A stretch of 64,000 nucleotides of DNA from Vibrio mimicus CAIM 602 (GCF_000338875.1 NZ_AOMO01000066.1:62001-126000), one strand, 5' to 3'. Numbered from the stretch's first letter, positions 34,580 to 44,000 are shown. The notes: generated by a model not told the origin, from the sequence alone. Numbers and translations: made by a program.

Positions 34580-35374
34580 TCAACGCAGAATGATTTCTCG
34601 AACAAAGCGGCTACCGAAGTAAGCCAAGGTAAGTAAAGTGGCACCGGCGACAGCAAACCAAGTCACTTTTTTGCCACGCCAACCTTTATGGTAGTGACCC
34701 CAAAGTAAAATGGAATACACGATCCAAGCCACAAAGGAGAGGATAGCTTTGTGTGCTTTGCCTTGGGCAAACATATCTTGAACAAAGACAAAACCGCTGA
34801 CTAATGTGCCTGTGAGCAGTAAGTTTCCAATCAAAATAATCTTGAATAGCTGACGTTCAACCATCAAAAGTGGTGGCAAGTTAGGATTGATTGAAAAGAC
34901 TTTTTTGCTCTTTAGCTTATAGTCGAGCCAAGCCAATTGAAGCGCATACAAGGCACCGATGCTCAAGGTAGAGTAAGAGAATAGTGCTAAAGAAATATGC
35001 AAGAGCAGCTTAGGGTCATTCTCTAAGTGGGTAATGAAGGTGCCCGGTAGAAAAGTGGCCGCAGAAAGGTTGATCGCGGAAAAGCTGTAGGCAACAGGTA
35101 ACAGGAACCATAACCGAGTTTTGAACATGGACAAGCTCATCACGAAAGAGATGATGAAACTGATCAGAGAAGCCACATTAAGGATGCTCAGATTCTGTCC
35201 GCCACTGTGCAGAATCAAATCACTCAGTAGCCAACCATGAAAAAGCAGCGCTATCGCAGCACTGATAAACACAGTTTTTGCTCGGATCCCGGTTTGATTG
35301 ACAAGCCCGGGTACGATAGTCGCAATCGACAAGAGATATAACATCGCCGCGGCAATCGCGATTAAGTTGTCCAT
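34580..35374 (-). CDS. ypjD: YpjD, cytochrome c assembly-like inner membrane protein
   Basis: The predicted 264-residue protein is mostly hydrophobic with about eight membrane helices, and belongs to the CcmC/CcsA/HemX-like assembly family by pattern (histidines in LLLHISLALFSYS). I prefer the ATG at 35374 (MDNLIAIAA); an in-frame GTG at 35383 is the alternative. Its biochemical role is not established. It lies divergent from ffh, the same neighbourhood as in E. coli (ypjD-ffh-rpsP). Confidence 0.85.
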   Translation of the reverse strand: MDNLIAIAAAMLYLLSIATIVPGLVNQTGIRAKTVFISAAIALLFHGWLLSDLILHSGGQNLSILNVASLISFIISFVMSLSMFKTRLWFLLPVAYSFSAINLSAATFLPGTFITHLENDPKLLLHISLALFSYSTLSIGALYALQLAWLDYKLKSKKVFSINPNLPPLLMVERQLFKIILIGNLLLTGTLVSGFVFVQDMFAQGKAHKAILSFVAWIVYSILLWGHYHKGWRGKKVTWFAVAGATLLTLAYFGSRFVREIILR

Positions 35375-35586
35375 ACCTGCCACATAGATAAGGGTTAAGT
35401 GGGCGAATTATACCTTGCTCTCGATTAATGGGCTACTTTGGATCGACTCCGTTTTTGAGAGCTAGGAATACAAAAAGCGTTTCATTTCGACTTTCGTGAA
35501 TGCCAGCAATGAGCAACGGGTATGCCTGTCCGTTTGTCTAAGGTATACTCACGCCAATTTATCGCCGCTTAGCGAAGAGAAAAAAG

Positions 35587-36972
35587 ATGTTTGAGAATTT
35601 AACCGATCGATTGTCCAAAACGCTGAAGAATATCAGCGGCAAAGGTCGTCTTACTGAAGACAACATTAAAGATACCCTGCGCGAAGTGCGCATGGCGCTG
35701 TTAGAGGCGGATGTTGCCCTGCCTGTAGTACGTGATTTTGTGAATCGCGTTAAAGAAGGTGCCGTTGGTGTTGAAGTTTCTAAATCTCTGACTCCGGGGC
35801 AAGAGTTCATTAAAATTGTCCGTCAGCAACTAGAAGCCGTGATGGGCGAATCCAACGAAGCGCTGAATCTGGCTGCGCAGCCACCCGCTGTTATTTTGAT
35901 GGCAGGTTTGCAAGGTGCGGGTAAAACCACTTCGGTTGGTAAACTCTCTAAGCTCTTAAAAGAGCGTGATAAGAAAAAAGTGCTGGTGGTTTCTGCGGAC
36001 GTTTACCGTCCGGCGGCGATCAAGCAGTTGGAAACGTTGGCTAATGATTTAGGCGTCGATTTCTTTCCATCAACACCTGACCAAAAGCCTATTGATATCG
36101 CTAATGCAGCGATTGATCACGCCAAGAAGAAATTCTACGACGTACTGATTGTCGATACTGCAGGTCGTTTGGCGATCGATGAACAGATGATGGCCGAAAT
36201 TCAGGCGCTGCATAAAGCGATCACTCCGGTCGAAACCCTGTTTGTTGTTGATGCAATGACTGGCCAAGATGCAGCCAATACGGCGAAAGCGTTTGGTGAT
36301 GCACTGCCACTAACGGGTGTCATTCTGACGAAAGTGGATGGTGATGCGCGTGGTGGTGCGGCACTGTCCGTTCGTCATATCACTGGCAAACCGATCAAAT
36401 TTCTTGGTGTTGGTGAGAAAACCGATGCTTTAGAACCGTTCCATCCTGATCGTATTGCTTCACGTATTCTCGGAATGGGTGATGTACTGTCGCTGATCGA
36501 AGATTTACAGCGTAACGTCGATCAAGAGAAAGCAGAGAAACTGGCGAAAAAATTCAAAGAGAAGAAAGGCTTTGATTTAGAAGATTTTCGTGAGCAGTTA
36601 GGTCAGATGAAAAACATGGGTGGCATGATGGGTATGCTCGACAAACTGCCCGGTATGTCTCAGCTACCAGCTGATATGAAAGATAAAGTCGATGATCGTG
36701 TCTTCAAACAAATGGAAGCCATCATCAACTCTATGACCATGAAAGAGCGTCAAAACCCTGATCTCATTAAAGGCTCTCGTAAAAAGCGTATTGCCGCAGG
36801 TTCCGGCACCCAAGTGCAGGATGTAAACCGCCTGCTGAAACAATTTACCCAAATGCAGAAGATGATGAAGAAAATGCAACAGGGTGGCATGAAAGGTATG
36901 ATGCGTAATATGCAAGGCCTAATGGGTGGCGGTGGCCGTGGTGGTTTTGGCGGTGGTTTCTTTGGCCGCTAA
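35587..36972 (+). CDS. ffh: Signal recognition particle protein Ffh
   Basis: GTPase that binds 4.5S RNA and signal sequences to target membrane proteins. The 461-residue protein has an N domain (about 1-88), the G domain with GLQGAGKT (107-114), DTAGR and TKVDGDARGG, and a methionine-rich M domain at about 329-454 with MKNMGGMMGMLDK and MKKMQQGGMKGMMRN, which hold signal sequences. The glycine-rich end GGGRGGFGGGFF is characteristic of the family. Followed by a terminator and the rpsP operon. Confidence 0.98.
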   Translation: MFENLTDRLSKTLKNISGKGRLTEDNIKDTLREVRMALLEADVALPVVRDFVNRVKEGAVGVEVSKSLTPGQEFIKIVRQQLEAVMGESNEALNLAAQPPAVILMAGLQGAGKTTSVGKLSKLLKERDKKKVLVVSADVYRPAAIKQLETLANDLGVDFFPSTPDQKPIDIANAAIDHAKKKFYDVLIVDTAGRLAIDEQMMAEIQALHKAITPVETLFVVDAMTGQDAANTAKAFGDALPLTGVILTKVDGDARGGAALSVRHITGKPIKFLGVGEKTDALEPFHPDRIASRILGMGDVLSLIEDLQRNVDQEKAEKLAKKFKEKKGFDLEDFREQLGQMKNMGGMMGMLDKLPGMSQLPADMKDKVDDRVFKQMEAIINSMTMKERQNPDLIKGSRKKRIAAGSGTQVQDVNRLLKQFTQMQKMMKKMQQGGMKGMMRNMQGLMGGGGRGGFGGGFFGR

Positions 36973-37081
36973 CGGGCGAACACTTGAACATCTTAATGAT
37001 AAGTTAACTTTTCAATCTGTTAGCTGAATCACGGTAATTTCTAGCGCTTTTTGCTGGTGAAAAAGTAGCTAAACCCCTTGC

Positions 37082-37122
37082 AAAGCCTCGGAATAAGAGT
37101 AAAATTCCGGGGCTTTATTTTG
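37082..37122 (+). terminator. Terminator between ffh and rpsP
   Basis: A 13-base stem AAAGCCTCGGAAT / ATTCCGGGGCTTT (37082-37094, 37104-37116, one G-T pair) is followed by ATTTTGG. It lies about 110 bases after the ffh stop, before the rpsP operon promoter region. Confidence 0.75.
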
Positions 37123-37210
37123 GCACGAGACCCCAAACTGTTTTTGCGAAATAATTTTTGCAAGGTAGTTTTCGGGGTTAATTTTATTTTTGAAAAGCAA
37201 AGAGGACGAC

Positions 37211-37459
37211 ATGGTAACCATTCGTTTGGCACGTCACGGCGCGAAAAAGCGTCCATTCTATCAAATCGTTGTAGCTGACAGCCGCAACTCAGCAACTGGC
37301 CGTTTCATCGAGAAAGTAGGTTTCTTTAACCCTACAGCTACTGGTCAAGAAGAAGGCCTGCGTCTGGACCTAGATCGCGTGAACCATTGGGTTTCACAAG
37401 GCGCATCTCTGTCTGATCGCGTAGCACAGCTAGTTAAAACCGCTCAAAAAGCGGCTTAA
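37211..37459 (+). CDS. rpsP: 30S ribosomal protein S16
   Basis: Small-subunit assembly protein. I use the ATG at 37211 (MVTIRLARHG), which follows AGAGGACG; upstream in-frame codons back to 37190 are not conserved. The protein is 82 residues, normal for S16, with the ARHGAKKRPFY-type N-terminal motif. It heads the classical rpsP-rimM-trmD-rplS operon. Confidence 0.97.
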   Translation: MVTIRLARHGAKKRPFYQIVVADSRNSATGRFIEKVGFFNPTATGQEEGLRLDLDRVNHWVSQGASLSDRVAQLVKTAQKAA

Positions 37460-37486
37460 TTATTACTGTTAAGTAGTAACTAGTTT

Positions 37487-38041
37487 ATGTCGATGAAAGG
37501 TAAAGAAACGATGAGCAAGCAAAACGAAAAATTGGTTGTGGGAAAATTAGGTTCTTCTTACGGCATTCGTGGCTGGCTTAAAGTTTTTTCCTACACAGAC
37601 AATCCAGAAAGTATTTTTGATTACAGCCCTTGGTTCATTGAACAAAAGGGTGAGTGGGTGGAATACAAAGTAGAAGGCTGGAAACGCCACAACAAAGGTT
37701 GGGTAGTGAAACTTCAAGGGCTTGACGTTCGTGAAGATGCACACCTGCTGACTAACTTTGAAATTGCCATTGACCCCGAATCACTACCAGAATTGTCAGA
37801 AGATGAATTCTACTGGCGTGAATTGTTTGGTATGCAAGTGGTGACCACTAGCGGCTACGACCTTGGCGTTGTAACCGACATGATGGAAACTGGCTCCAAC
37901 GATGTTCTCGTGGTGAAAGCGAATCTGAAAGATGCTTTCGGCCAAAAGGAACGGTTAATTCCGTTTCTTGAAGAGCAAGTGATCAAAGTTGTTGATCGCC
38001 AAGCTCAACGGATCGAAGTTGACTGGGATCCTGCGTTTTAA
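37487..38041 (+). CDS. rimM: Ribosome maturation factor RimM
   Basis: Helps mature the head of the 30S subunit and binds S19. The 184-residue reading from 37487 includes MSMKGKET before MSKQNEKL; the internal ATG at 37511 is a plausible alternative start, preceded by AAAGG. The core has GKLGSSYGIRGWLKV near the N-terminus and a C-terminal PRC-barrel (FYWRELFGMQVVT, LGVVTDMMETGSNDVLVV). It lies 27 bases after rpsP. Confidence 0.94.
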   Translation: MSMKGKETMSKQNEKLVVGKLGSSYGIRGWLKVFSYTDNPESIFDYSPWFIEQKGEWVEYKVEGWKRHNKGWVVKLQGLDVREDAHLLTNFEIAIDPESLPELSEDEFYWRELFGMQVVTTSGYDLGVVTDMMETGSNDVLVVKANLKDAFGQKERLIPFLEEQVIKVVDRQAQRIEVDWDPAF

Positions 38042-38068
38042 CTCTTAAAATCGAATAAGCGAGGAAAC

Positions 38069-38812
38069 ATGTGGGTTGGCATAGTTAGCCTATTTCCTGA
38101 AATGTTCCGCAGCGTTACCGATTTTGGAGTAACAGGTCAGGCGGTTAAAAAAGGGTTGTTGTCAGTTGAAGCATGGAATCCACGTGATTTCGCTCATGAC
38201 AAACGTCGCACTGTTGATGATAAACCCTACGGTGGCGGTCCCGGCATGTTGATGATGGTGCAACCTTTGCGCGATGCCATCCATGCTGCGAAACAAGCGT
38301 CACCGGGAAAGACGAAAGTGATTTACCTCTCTCCGCAAGGTCGAAAACTCGACCAACAAGGTGTGGAAGAGCTAGCCCAAAACCAGAATCTGATTCTGAT
38401 TTGTGGCCGCTATGAAGGGGTAGATGAGCGCATTATTGAATCTGAGGTTGACGAAGAATGGTCAATTGGAGATTTCGTAATGACGGGTGGGGAACTCCCA
38501 GCCATGACGCTGATTGATTCTGTCTCGCGGTTTATTCCGGGAGTATTAGGGGATTTCGCGTCAGCAGAAGAAGACTCTTTTGCAAATGGTTTGTTGGATT
38601 GTCCGCACTACACGCGTCCTGAAGTATTGGATGGAAAAGAGGTACCAACGGTACTGAAATCCGGCAATCATGAGGACATTCGTCGTTGGCGACTCAAGCA
38701 GTCGCTTGGCCGTACCTGGCTTAGAAGACCGGAGCTCCTGGAAAACCTAGCTCTGACTGACGAACAGGAACAATTACTGACCGAGTACATTAAAGAGACT
38801 CACCATCAGTAA
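38069..38812 (+). CDS. trmD: tRNA (guanine-37-N1)-methyltransferase TrmD
   Basis: SPOUT (knotted) methyltransferase that makes m1G37 and prevents frameshifting. The 247-residue protein has the YGGGPGML loop (about 53-60) and the SAM-binding knot segments LSPQGRKLDQ and CGRYEGVDERI. It lies in the rpsP-rimM-trmD-rplS operon, 27 bases after rimM. Confidence 0.97.
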   Translation: MWVGIVSLFPEMFRSVTDFGVTGQAVKKGLLSVEAWNPRDFAHDKRRTVDDKPYGGGPGMLMMVQPLRDAIHAAKQASPGKTKVIYLSPQGRKLDQQGVEELAQNQNLILICGRYEGVDERIIESEVDEEWSIGDFVMTGGELPAMTLIDSVSRFIPGVLGDFASAEEDSFANGLLDCPHYTRPEVLDGKEVPTVLKSGNHEDIRRWRLKQSLGRTWLRRPELLENLALTDEQEQLLTEYIKETHHQ

Positions 38813-38853
38813 CCTATTAAATTTAGTATCAGTTTATTCTAGGAATTTAGACA

Positions 38854-39207
38854 ATGAGTAACATCATCAAGGCTCTAGAACAAGAGCAAATGAAACAAGA
38901 CCTGCCTCAATTTGCACCAGGCGACACTGTTGTGGTTCAAGTTAAGGTAAAAGAAGGTGACCGTGAGCGTCTACAGGCTTTCGAAGGCATCGTAATCGCA
39001 ATCCGTAACCGTGGTCTGCACTCAGCATTCACCGTTCGTAAAATCTCTAACGGCGAAGGTGTTGAGCGTACGTTCCAAACTCACTCTCCAGTAGTTGATA
39101 GCATCGAAGTTAAGCGTCGCGGTGCAGTACGTCGTGCCAAACTGTACTACCTGCGTGACCTATCTGGTAAAGCTGCTCGTATCAAAGAGAAGCTGGCTAA
39201 GAAGTAA
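38854..39207 (+). CDS. rplS: 50S ribosomal protein L19
   Basis: Protein at the 30S-50S interface. The 117-residue protein has FAPGDTVVVQVKVKEGDRERLQAFEG and the C-terminal RRAKLYYLRDL characteristic of L19. It ends the rpsP operon at a strong terminator. Confidence 0.97.
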   Translation: MSNIIKALEQEQMKQDLPQFAPGDTVVVQVKVKEGDRERLQAFEGIVIAIRNRGLHSAFTVRKISNGEGVERTFQTHSPVVDSIEVKRRGAVRRAKLYYLRDLSGKAARIKEKLAKK

Positions 39208-39232
39208 TGCTAGAACTCTCGTTCTCGTAGTA

Positions 39233-39262
39233 AAAAGCGGAGCCCAAGGGCTCCGCTTTTTT
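39233..39262 (+). terminator. Terminator of the rpsP-rplS operon
   Basis: A GCGGAGCCC / GGGCTCCGC stem (39237-39245, 39248-39256) with a short AA loop, flanked by AAAA and TTTTTT, begins about 25 bases after rplS. It is nearly symmetric and could also end degS transcripts from the other strand. Confidence 0.9.
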
Positions 39263-39321
39263 GTGTCCATTTTTTGTATTCTTTCATCGCTATAAACCGC
39301 GTTATAGCAAATGCTACACAG

Positions 39322-40383
39322 TTACTCGCGACTATCTTCCCCGATGGTTACTGGTAGAACAATCTCTTCGCCTTTACGCAGTAAGGTGAAATCGACCACG
39401 GTGCCGGGGCGTAGGTCAGTGACGGTATCGGTCACATTTTGGCGGCCATTCACTTTCTTGCCATCAATTTTCAGCAAAATATCTTGTTCTAGGAAGCCCG
39501 CTCGTGCCGCGGGACCATTTGGGTCAACACCTAAAACAATGATCCCTCCAACATGCTCGTTACCCAGTAGGCGTGAGGTCATAGAATTAATATCTTGGCC
39601 ATCAACACCGATATAGCCGCGAATCACGCGTCCATCTGCGATGATTTTGGCCATAATTTTACTGGCGAGTGAATACGGAATAGCAAATGAAATACCATAG
39701 GTTTCGAGATCGGTGGCTTGCTGGAAAGAAGCGGTATTGATACCGACGAGTTCACCTTGAGTGTTAACCAAGGCACCACCAGAATTACCGTCATTGATCG
39801 CCGCATCGGTTTGAATGAAGGCTTGACGACCGTCTGCACTGATCGATGAGCGACCTGTCGCCGAAATAATGCCGAAAGTGGTGGTTTGTCCTAAGTTATA
39901 TGGATTGCCGATGGCCAATACCACATCGCCGACCTTAGGGTGGTAATCAGGATTGAGTGGAATGATGGGTAAGCCGGTGCCTTCTACTCTTAATATTGCA
40001 ATATCAGTACGTCGATCTTTCCCCACTAATTGAGCCGCCGCTGCCCGCCCATCTTGCAGAGCAACTACAATTTGATCGGCTTGGGCAACCACGTGGTAGT
40101 TAGTGATGATATACCCTTTTTCACTGACAATAACGCCTGAGCCTAAGCCTTGAACAGACAGTTTCCGACGATCATTCTCGCTGTATTTACGGTTGTAAAT
40201 ATTAACAACCGCAGGTGCAGCTCTACGCACCGCTTCATTAAATGATATCTGCAATGCACCGATATTATTGGGTTGAGAATCGGCAACTGGAAGTAATTTT
40301 GCGCGTAGTGAGGGAGTCAGCAGAATGATAACAACCGCGGCTAACAGCCCGAGGCTGATTGAGCGAACCCAAAATTTCAGCAT
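39322..40383 (-). CDS. degS: Outer-membrane stress sensor protease DegS
   Basis: Senses misfolded porin C-termini through its PDZ domain and cleaves RseA to release sigma-E. The 353-residue protein has one N-terminal membrane helix (about 5-25), a trypsin-like domain with catalytic H (TNYHVV), D (RRTDIAIL) and S (GNSGGAL), and a single PDZ domain (about 265-345). It is downstream of degQ with 193 bases between, the known degQ-degS order. Confidence 0.95.
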   Translation of the reverse strand: MLKFWVRSISLGLLAAVVIILLTPSLRAKLLPVADSQPNNIGALQISFNEAVRRAAPAVVNIYNRKYSENDRRKLSVQGLGSGVIVSEKGYIITNYHVVAQADQIVVALQDGRAAAAQLVGKDRRTDIAILRVEGTGLPIIPLNPDYHPKVGDVVLAIGNPYNLGQTTTFGIISATGRSSISADGRQAFIQTDAAINDGNSGGALVNTQGELVGINTASFQQATDLETYGISFAIPYSLASKIMAKIIADGRVIRGYIGVDGQDINSMTSRLLGNEHVGGIIVLGVDPNGPAARAGFLEQDILLKIDGKKVNGRQNVTDTVTDLRPGTVVDFTLLRKGEEIVLPVTIGEDSRE

Positions 40384-40537
40384 ACTTTCCCCAACTCAAT
40401 ATTGAATTAATTCCTCACTTCGAGTGGGAGAGAATAACACCGGAACGGTATTTAGCCAAAGTGGCATCTCAGGTGTTATTTATAACTTTTTGAGAGATTA
40501 GTTGAATTTACGCGGTTTGATTGTGACTGATGGAATG

Positions 40538-40566
40538 AGTGTTGCTGCCAAATAGGCAGCAACACT
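40538..40566 (-). terminator. Perfect hairpin just downstream of degQ
   Basis: A 12-bp perfect stem AGTGTTGCTGCC / GGCAGCAACACT (40538-40549, 40555-40566) with a five-base loop begins 11 bases after the degQ stop on the minus strand. It has no T tract on either strand, so it may protect a 3' end rather than terminate on its own. Confidence 0.5.
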
Positions 40567-40576
40567 GGATAAGTGA

Positions 40577-41947
40577 TTAACGAACGACAAGATAAATCGT
40601 GCGATCACCGCGTTGGATGTTTAATGCCAAAATATTAGGTGTTTTTTCCATAATCGCGCGAAGTTCAGCAAGGTTTTTCACGCGTTTGCGGTTAACACCA
40701 ATGATGATGTCGTCTTTCTGCAGTTGGTAAGATTCAGCAGCCGAGCCTTTTTGTACCTCTGTTACCTTAACCCCTTGAATACGATCACTGTCAGTCGTGT
40801 TGCTCAACTCTGCACCACTAAGACCTTGATGTAGGGATTCGGCTTTGGTTTTTGCATTTTGCTGTTCGCCAAGAGTGACATCAAAATTCTTGTTTTGCCC
40901 ATCACGAAGCACGCCAAGCGTGATAGTTTTGCCCGCTCCGAGTGTGGCGACTTTTGCACGCAGCTCAGCAAACGTATCCACTTTTTTTCCATTGAGTGAG
41001 GTGATGATATCACCCGCTTTGATGCCTGCTTTATCCGCAGCACTATCTGGAACCACTTGGCTGACAAAAGCCCCTTTGGAAGATTCGTAACCCAGAGCAT
41101 CGGCAAGCTCAGAAGTGATCTCTCCTCCTTGGACTCCAAGCATTCCGCGTTTTACTTCGCCAAATTCCAGAATCTGGTCAGCAAGGTTTTTCATCATATT
41201 GGAGGGGATTGCAAAACCAATCCCGACGTTGCCGCCATTAGGGCCTAGAATCGCAGTGTTGATACCAATTAATTCGCCATTCAGATTGACTAATGCGCCA
41301 CCTGAGTTGCCGCTATTGATTGCAGCGTCGGTTTGAATGAAGTTTTCGAAGTTTTCGATGTTAAGTCCACTGCGCCCCAATGCGGAGACGATCCCGGAAG
41401 TGACGGTTTGCCCCAAACCAAATGGGTTACCGATTGCAACCGCAAAGTCACCGACACGCAAAGTGTCAGAATCAGCAATTTTAATTTCTGTGAGGTTTTT
41501 TGCTTTGTTGAGTTTTAACAACGCCACATCAGACATCTCATCCCCACCGACGAGCTCGGCATCAATCTCTCTCCCATCGTGCAGCTTGACGCGAATTTTT
41601 TCTGCACCATTAATCACATGGTAGTTAGTAACAACATAACCTTTATCTGCATTAATAATCACCCCAGATCCAAGTCCTCTGAAAGGGCGCTCTTGGATTT
41701 GTTCGGTTGGAAAATCAGGGCCGAAGAAAAAACGAAACTGGTCTGGAAGGCGTTGCCTTGAAACCTGTGTACCTTCAACAGCAATGCTCACAACCGATGG
41801 GGTTACTTTTTCGAGCATAGGTGCAAGGCTTGGAACTTGTTCTCCATTCACGGAGAGTGGGATGGCTGCGGTTGCAGGTAAAGGCGCGAGAATAGAGCTC
41901 AAACTTAGTGACAGAGCAGTTAAAACAAGCAAAGGTTTTTTCATCAT
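40577..41947 (-). CDS. degQ: Periplasmic serine protease DegQ/DegP (HtrA family)
   Basis: Protein quality-control protease and chaperone of the periplasm. The 456-residue protein has a signal peptide (about 1-27, ending PATAA), the catalytic H (TNYHVI), D (MSDVALL) and S (GNSGGAL) triad, and two C-terminal PDZ domains (about 255-345 and 365-455). Two PDZ domains and the E. coli-like neighbour order (degQ-degS next to zapG, zapE) favour degQ, but the gene may be the only DegP/DegQ in this species; I cannot tell the two apart with certainty. Confidence 0.93.
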   Translation of the reverse strand: MMKKPLLVLTALSLSLSSILAPLPATAAIPLSVNGEQVPSLAPMLEKVTPSVVSIAVEGTQVSRQRLPDQFRFFFGPDFPTEQIQERPFRGLGSGVIINADKGYVVTNYHVINGAEKIRVKLHDGREIDAELVGGDEMSDVALLKLNKAKNLTEIKIADSDTLRVGDFAVAIGNPFGLGQTVTSGIVSALGRSGLNIENFENFIQTDAAINSGNSGGALVNLNGELIGINTAILGPNGGNVGIGFAIPSNMMKNLADQILEFGEVKRGMLGVQGGEITSELADALGYESSKGAFVSQVVPDSAADKAGIKAGDIITSLNGKKVDTFAELRAKVATLGAGKTITLGVLRDGQNKNFDVTLGEQQNAKTKAESLHQGLSGAELSNTTDSDRIQGVKVTEVQKGSAAESYQLQKDDIIIGVNRKRVKNLAELRAIMEKTPNILALNIQRGDRTIYLVVR

Positions 41948-42075
41948 AAACTCCTCAACAAATTAACGTCTGGTTGAAGTAGAACATATGTCCATTTAAA
42001 AAAACTTCAACTGACAGTCTGCGAGTTATGACTCAAAAACCTTTGCAAAGTTCACCGCATTACGGTGCAAATTAA

Positions 42076-42519
42076 TTAGCTGGCTTTGGCATTAACCAAA
42101 TCAGCAGATCGGATGATAGCTTTTTCTTCACCACGTAAAAGCCCGGTAGCTCCGGTAGCATAATCTTTAGGTGGCTGTTCTAGCATCTCTTCCGGTTTGT
42201 TTTCTTCCTCTTTTTGCTGAGCAATTTTGCTGATAAACGGGTTATCTTGCTCAGGTAGGTTAGGAATTAGATCGGTGGCCGTTTTAGCCATGTGTTGATA
42301 GAGTTTGGTGTAATCTTTTCCTAGGGTATCGAGCATTTCGGCTGTCTGGGCAAAGTGGTCAGACAGTTCTTGACGCTGTTGCTCTAGGGTAAATTTGGCG
42401 CTTTCGAGTTCTTTCTGCAGATTCTTCTGTGTCTTGTATTGAGGGGTAGTCAAACGAGCAATCAGCATCCCGACAACAATCCCCACTAGCAATCCAGCAA
42501 TGGCATAGATCCAAGGCAT
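42076..42519 (-). CDS. zapG: ZapG (YhcB, DUF1043) cell-division-associated membrane protein
   Basis: Bitopic inner-membrane protein linked to cell division and envelope growth. The 147-residue protein has one N-terminal membrane helix (about 3-23, IYAIAGLLVGIVVGMLIA) and a cytoplasmic coiled coil (about 29-85, repeated L, E and Q). It is encoded divergent from zapE, the conserved arrangement with rplM-rpsI nearby. Confidence 0.92.
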   Translation of the reverse strand: MPWIYAIAGLLVGIVVGMLIARLTTPQYKTQKNLQKELESAKFTLEQQRQELSDHFAQTAEMLDTLGKDYTKLYQHMAKTATDLIPNLPEQDNPFISKIAQQKEEENKPEEMLEQPPKDYATGATGLLRGEEKAIIRSADLVNAKAS

Positions 42520-42543
42520 AACAGCTCCTTATTGTTGTTATTT

Positions 42544-42590
42544 AACATGTTTTTTACCCATCGGTTACACATGTACGGGGGACATGTTAC
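42544..42590. other. Three ACATGT hexamers in the zapG-zapE intergenic region
   Basis: The hexamer ACATGT occurs at 42545-42550, 42569-42574 and 42582-42587, with spacings of 24 and 13 bases. Each is itself a palindrome. They lie in the 153-base divergent region between zapG and zapE, where a shared regulator could bind. No known regulator is assigned; the repetition may be chance. Confidence 0.4.
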
Positions 42591-42672
42591 TATGAGAGTC
42601 AGGTTGGATAAAGCAAAATGCATACACGTGATTTTGCGTTTATGGCTCTCATTGTAACTGTAGTAGACCAGT

Positions 42673-43777
42673 ATGACACCGAAGCAGCGATACGAAAAAG
42701 ATTTACAACGCACTGATTTTTATAGCGATGAAGCACAGGCGCGTGCCGTAGAGGCATTGGATAATCTGTACCACCAGTGGATAGAGTATCTAAACCAGCC
42801 AGTGGTACGACCTTCTGTGTGGCAGAAATTATTGGGTAAGAAAACACACGTTTCTCAGCCTCCCAAAGGGCTCTATATGGTGGGGGGGGGTTGGGCGAGG
42901 AAAAACCTACCTGATGGACACTTTTTTTGAAGCATTACCGACTGAGAAAAAGCTGCGGGTTCATTTTCATCGTTTCATGTATCGAGTTCATGATGAGTTA
43001 CGCACGTTATCTGATGTAAGTGATCCCTTGGAAATCGTTGCTGATCGCTTCTGTGCCGAAGCCAATATTATCTGCTTTGATGAGTTCTTTGTTTCGGATA
43101 TTACGGATGCGATGATCTTAGGGACTTTGTTTGAAGCTCTATTTAGACGAGGCGTAGTGTTGGTTGCGACCTCCAATATTCCCCCCAAAGATCTGTACCG
43201 TAATGGGTTACAGCGAGCTCGCTTTTTACCCGCGATTGCCTTGGTGGAAACCCACTGCCACGTATTGAATGTCGATAGCGGGGTTGATTACCGCTTACGG
43301 ACATTGCAGCAAGCCGAAATCTATCATTACCCTCTTGATGCACAAGCGACTGAAAATCTCCAGCGTTATTTCCAACAGTTGATCAGCTCGGATCAACAGC
43401 CTGAGAACCAAATAGAAGTAAATCATCGTCTTGTGCCCGTGAACGCCGCCTGTGATGGTGTGTTGTATGCGACCTTTGCTCAGCTATGCCAAACGGCCCG
43501 TAGCCAGAATGACTACATTGAATTGTCGAAGATTTATCACACAGTGCTTTTAGCTGATGTGAAACAGATGGATAAAAGTAACGATGATGCAGCAAGGCGG
43601 TTCATCGCGTTGGTAGATGAATTTTATGAGCGGCATGTAAAATTAATTATTTCAGCCGAAGTCAGCATGGCAGAGTTATATTTGCAGGGTTTGCTAGAGT
43701 TCGAGTTTAAACGTTGCCAATCAAGACTTGTTGAGATGCAAAGCCATGAATATTTGGCGAAACAACATTTAGCTTAA
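42673..43777 (+). pseudogene. zapE: Cell-division ATPase ZapE, broken by an apparent one-base insertion in the Walker A region
   Basis: AFG1-like ATPase that destabilises FtsZ polymers at the septum. The first frame (42673-42930) runs to KGLYM and is then lost. The second frame resumes as MDTFFEALP and continues to 43777, with Walker B FDEFFVSD. Joining the two by removing one G at 42879-42890 restores MWGGVGRGKT (or MVGGVGRGKT), the nucleotide-binding loop, and a normal 367-residue protein. The break sits in or next to a run of nine G. Sequencing slip or true poly-G slippage are both possible. Upstream gene zapG is divergent. Confidence 0.88.
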
Positions 43778-43859
43778 CGGTGCAAACAAGGTATCAACAA
43801 GAGGTGGGATTTTTTTATCTTTTTCTTCAAAAAAAGGTGATTTTTTCTGCGCCCTTCTC

Positions 43860-43962
43860 TATAATCCTGCGACCCACCGTTACTGCAGGTCCTTTGTGAC
43901 CGAGAGTGCCACCCACTCGAAGGGGTGATGACTGGGCTCTTAGACAGTGGGAGCGAAAGCTC
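43860..43962 (+). promoter_or_regulatory. rplM promoter and structured leader
   Basis: A perfect TATAAT (43860-43865) is a good -10 element; the upstream -35 is weak. The leader of about 130 bases before the rplM ATG is rich in short pairings, including CACCC/GGGGTG around 43912-43927 and GGAGC-GAAA-GCTCC (43949-43962). L13 autoregulates its operon through its leader in E. coli, so this could be a similar element, but I have not matched it to that structure. Confidence 0.55.
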
Positions 43963-44000
43963 CTTGAAGTGTAAATTTAAATTAACGGGTTATTATTAGC

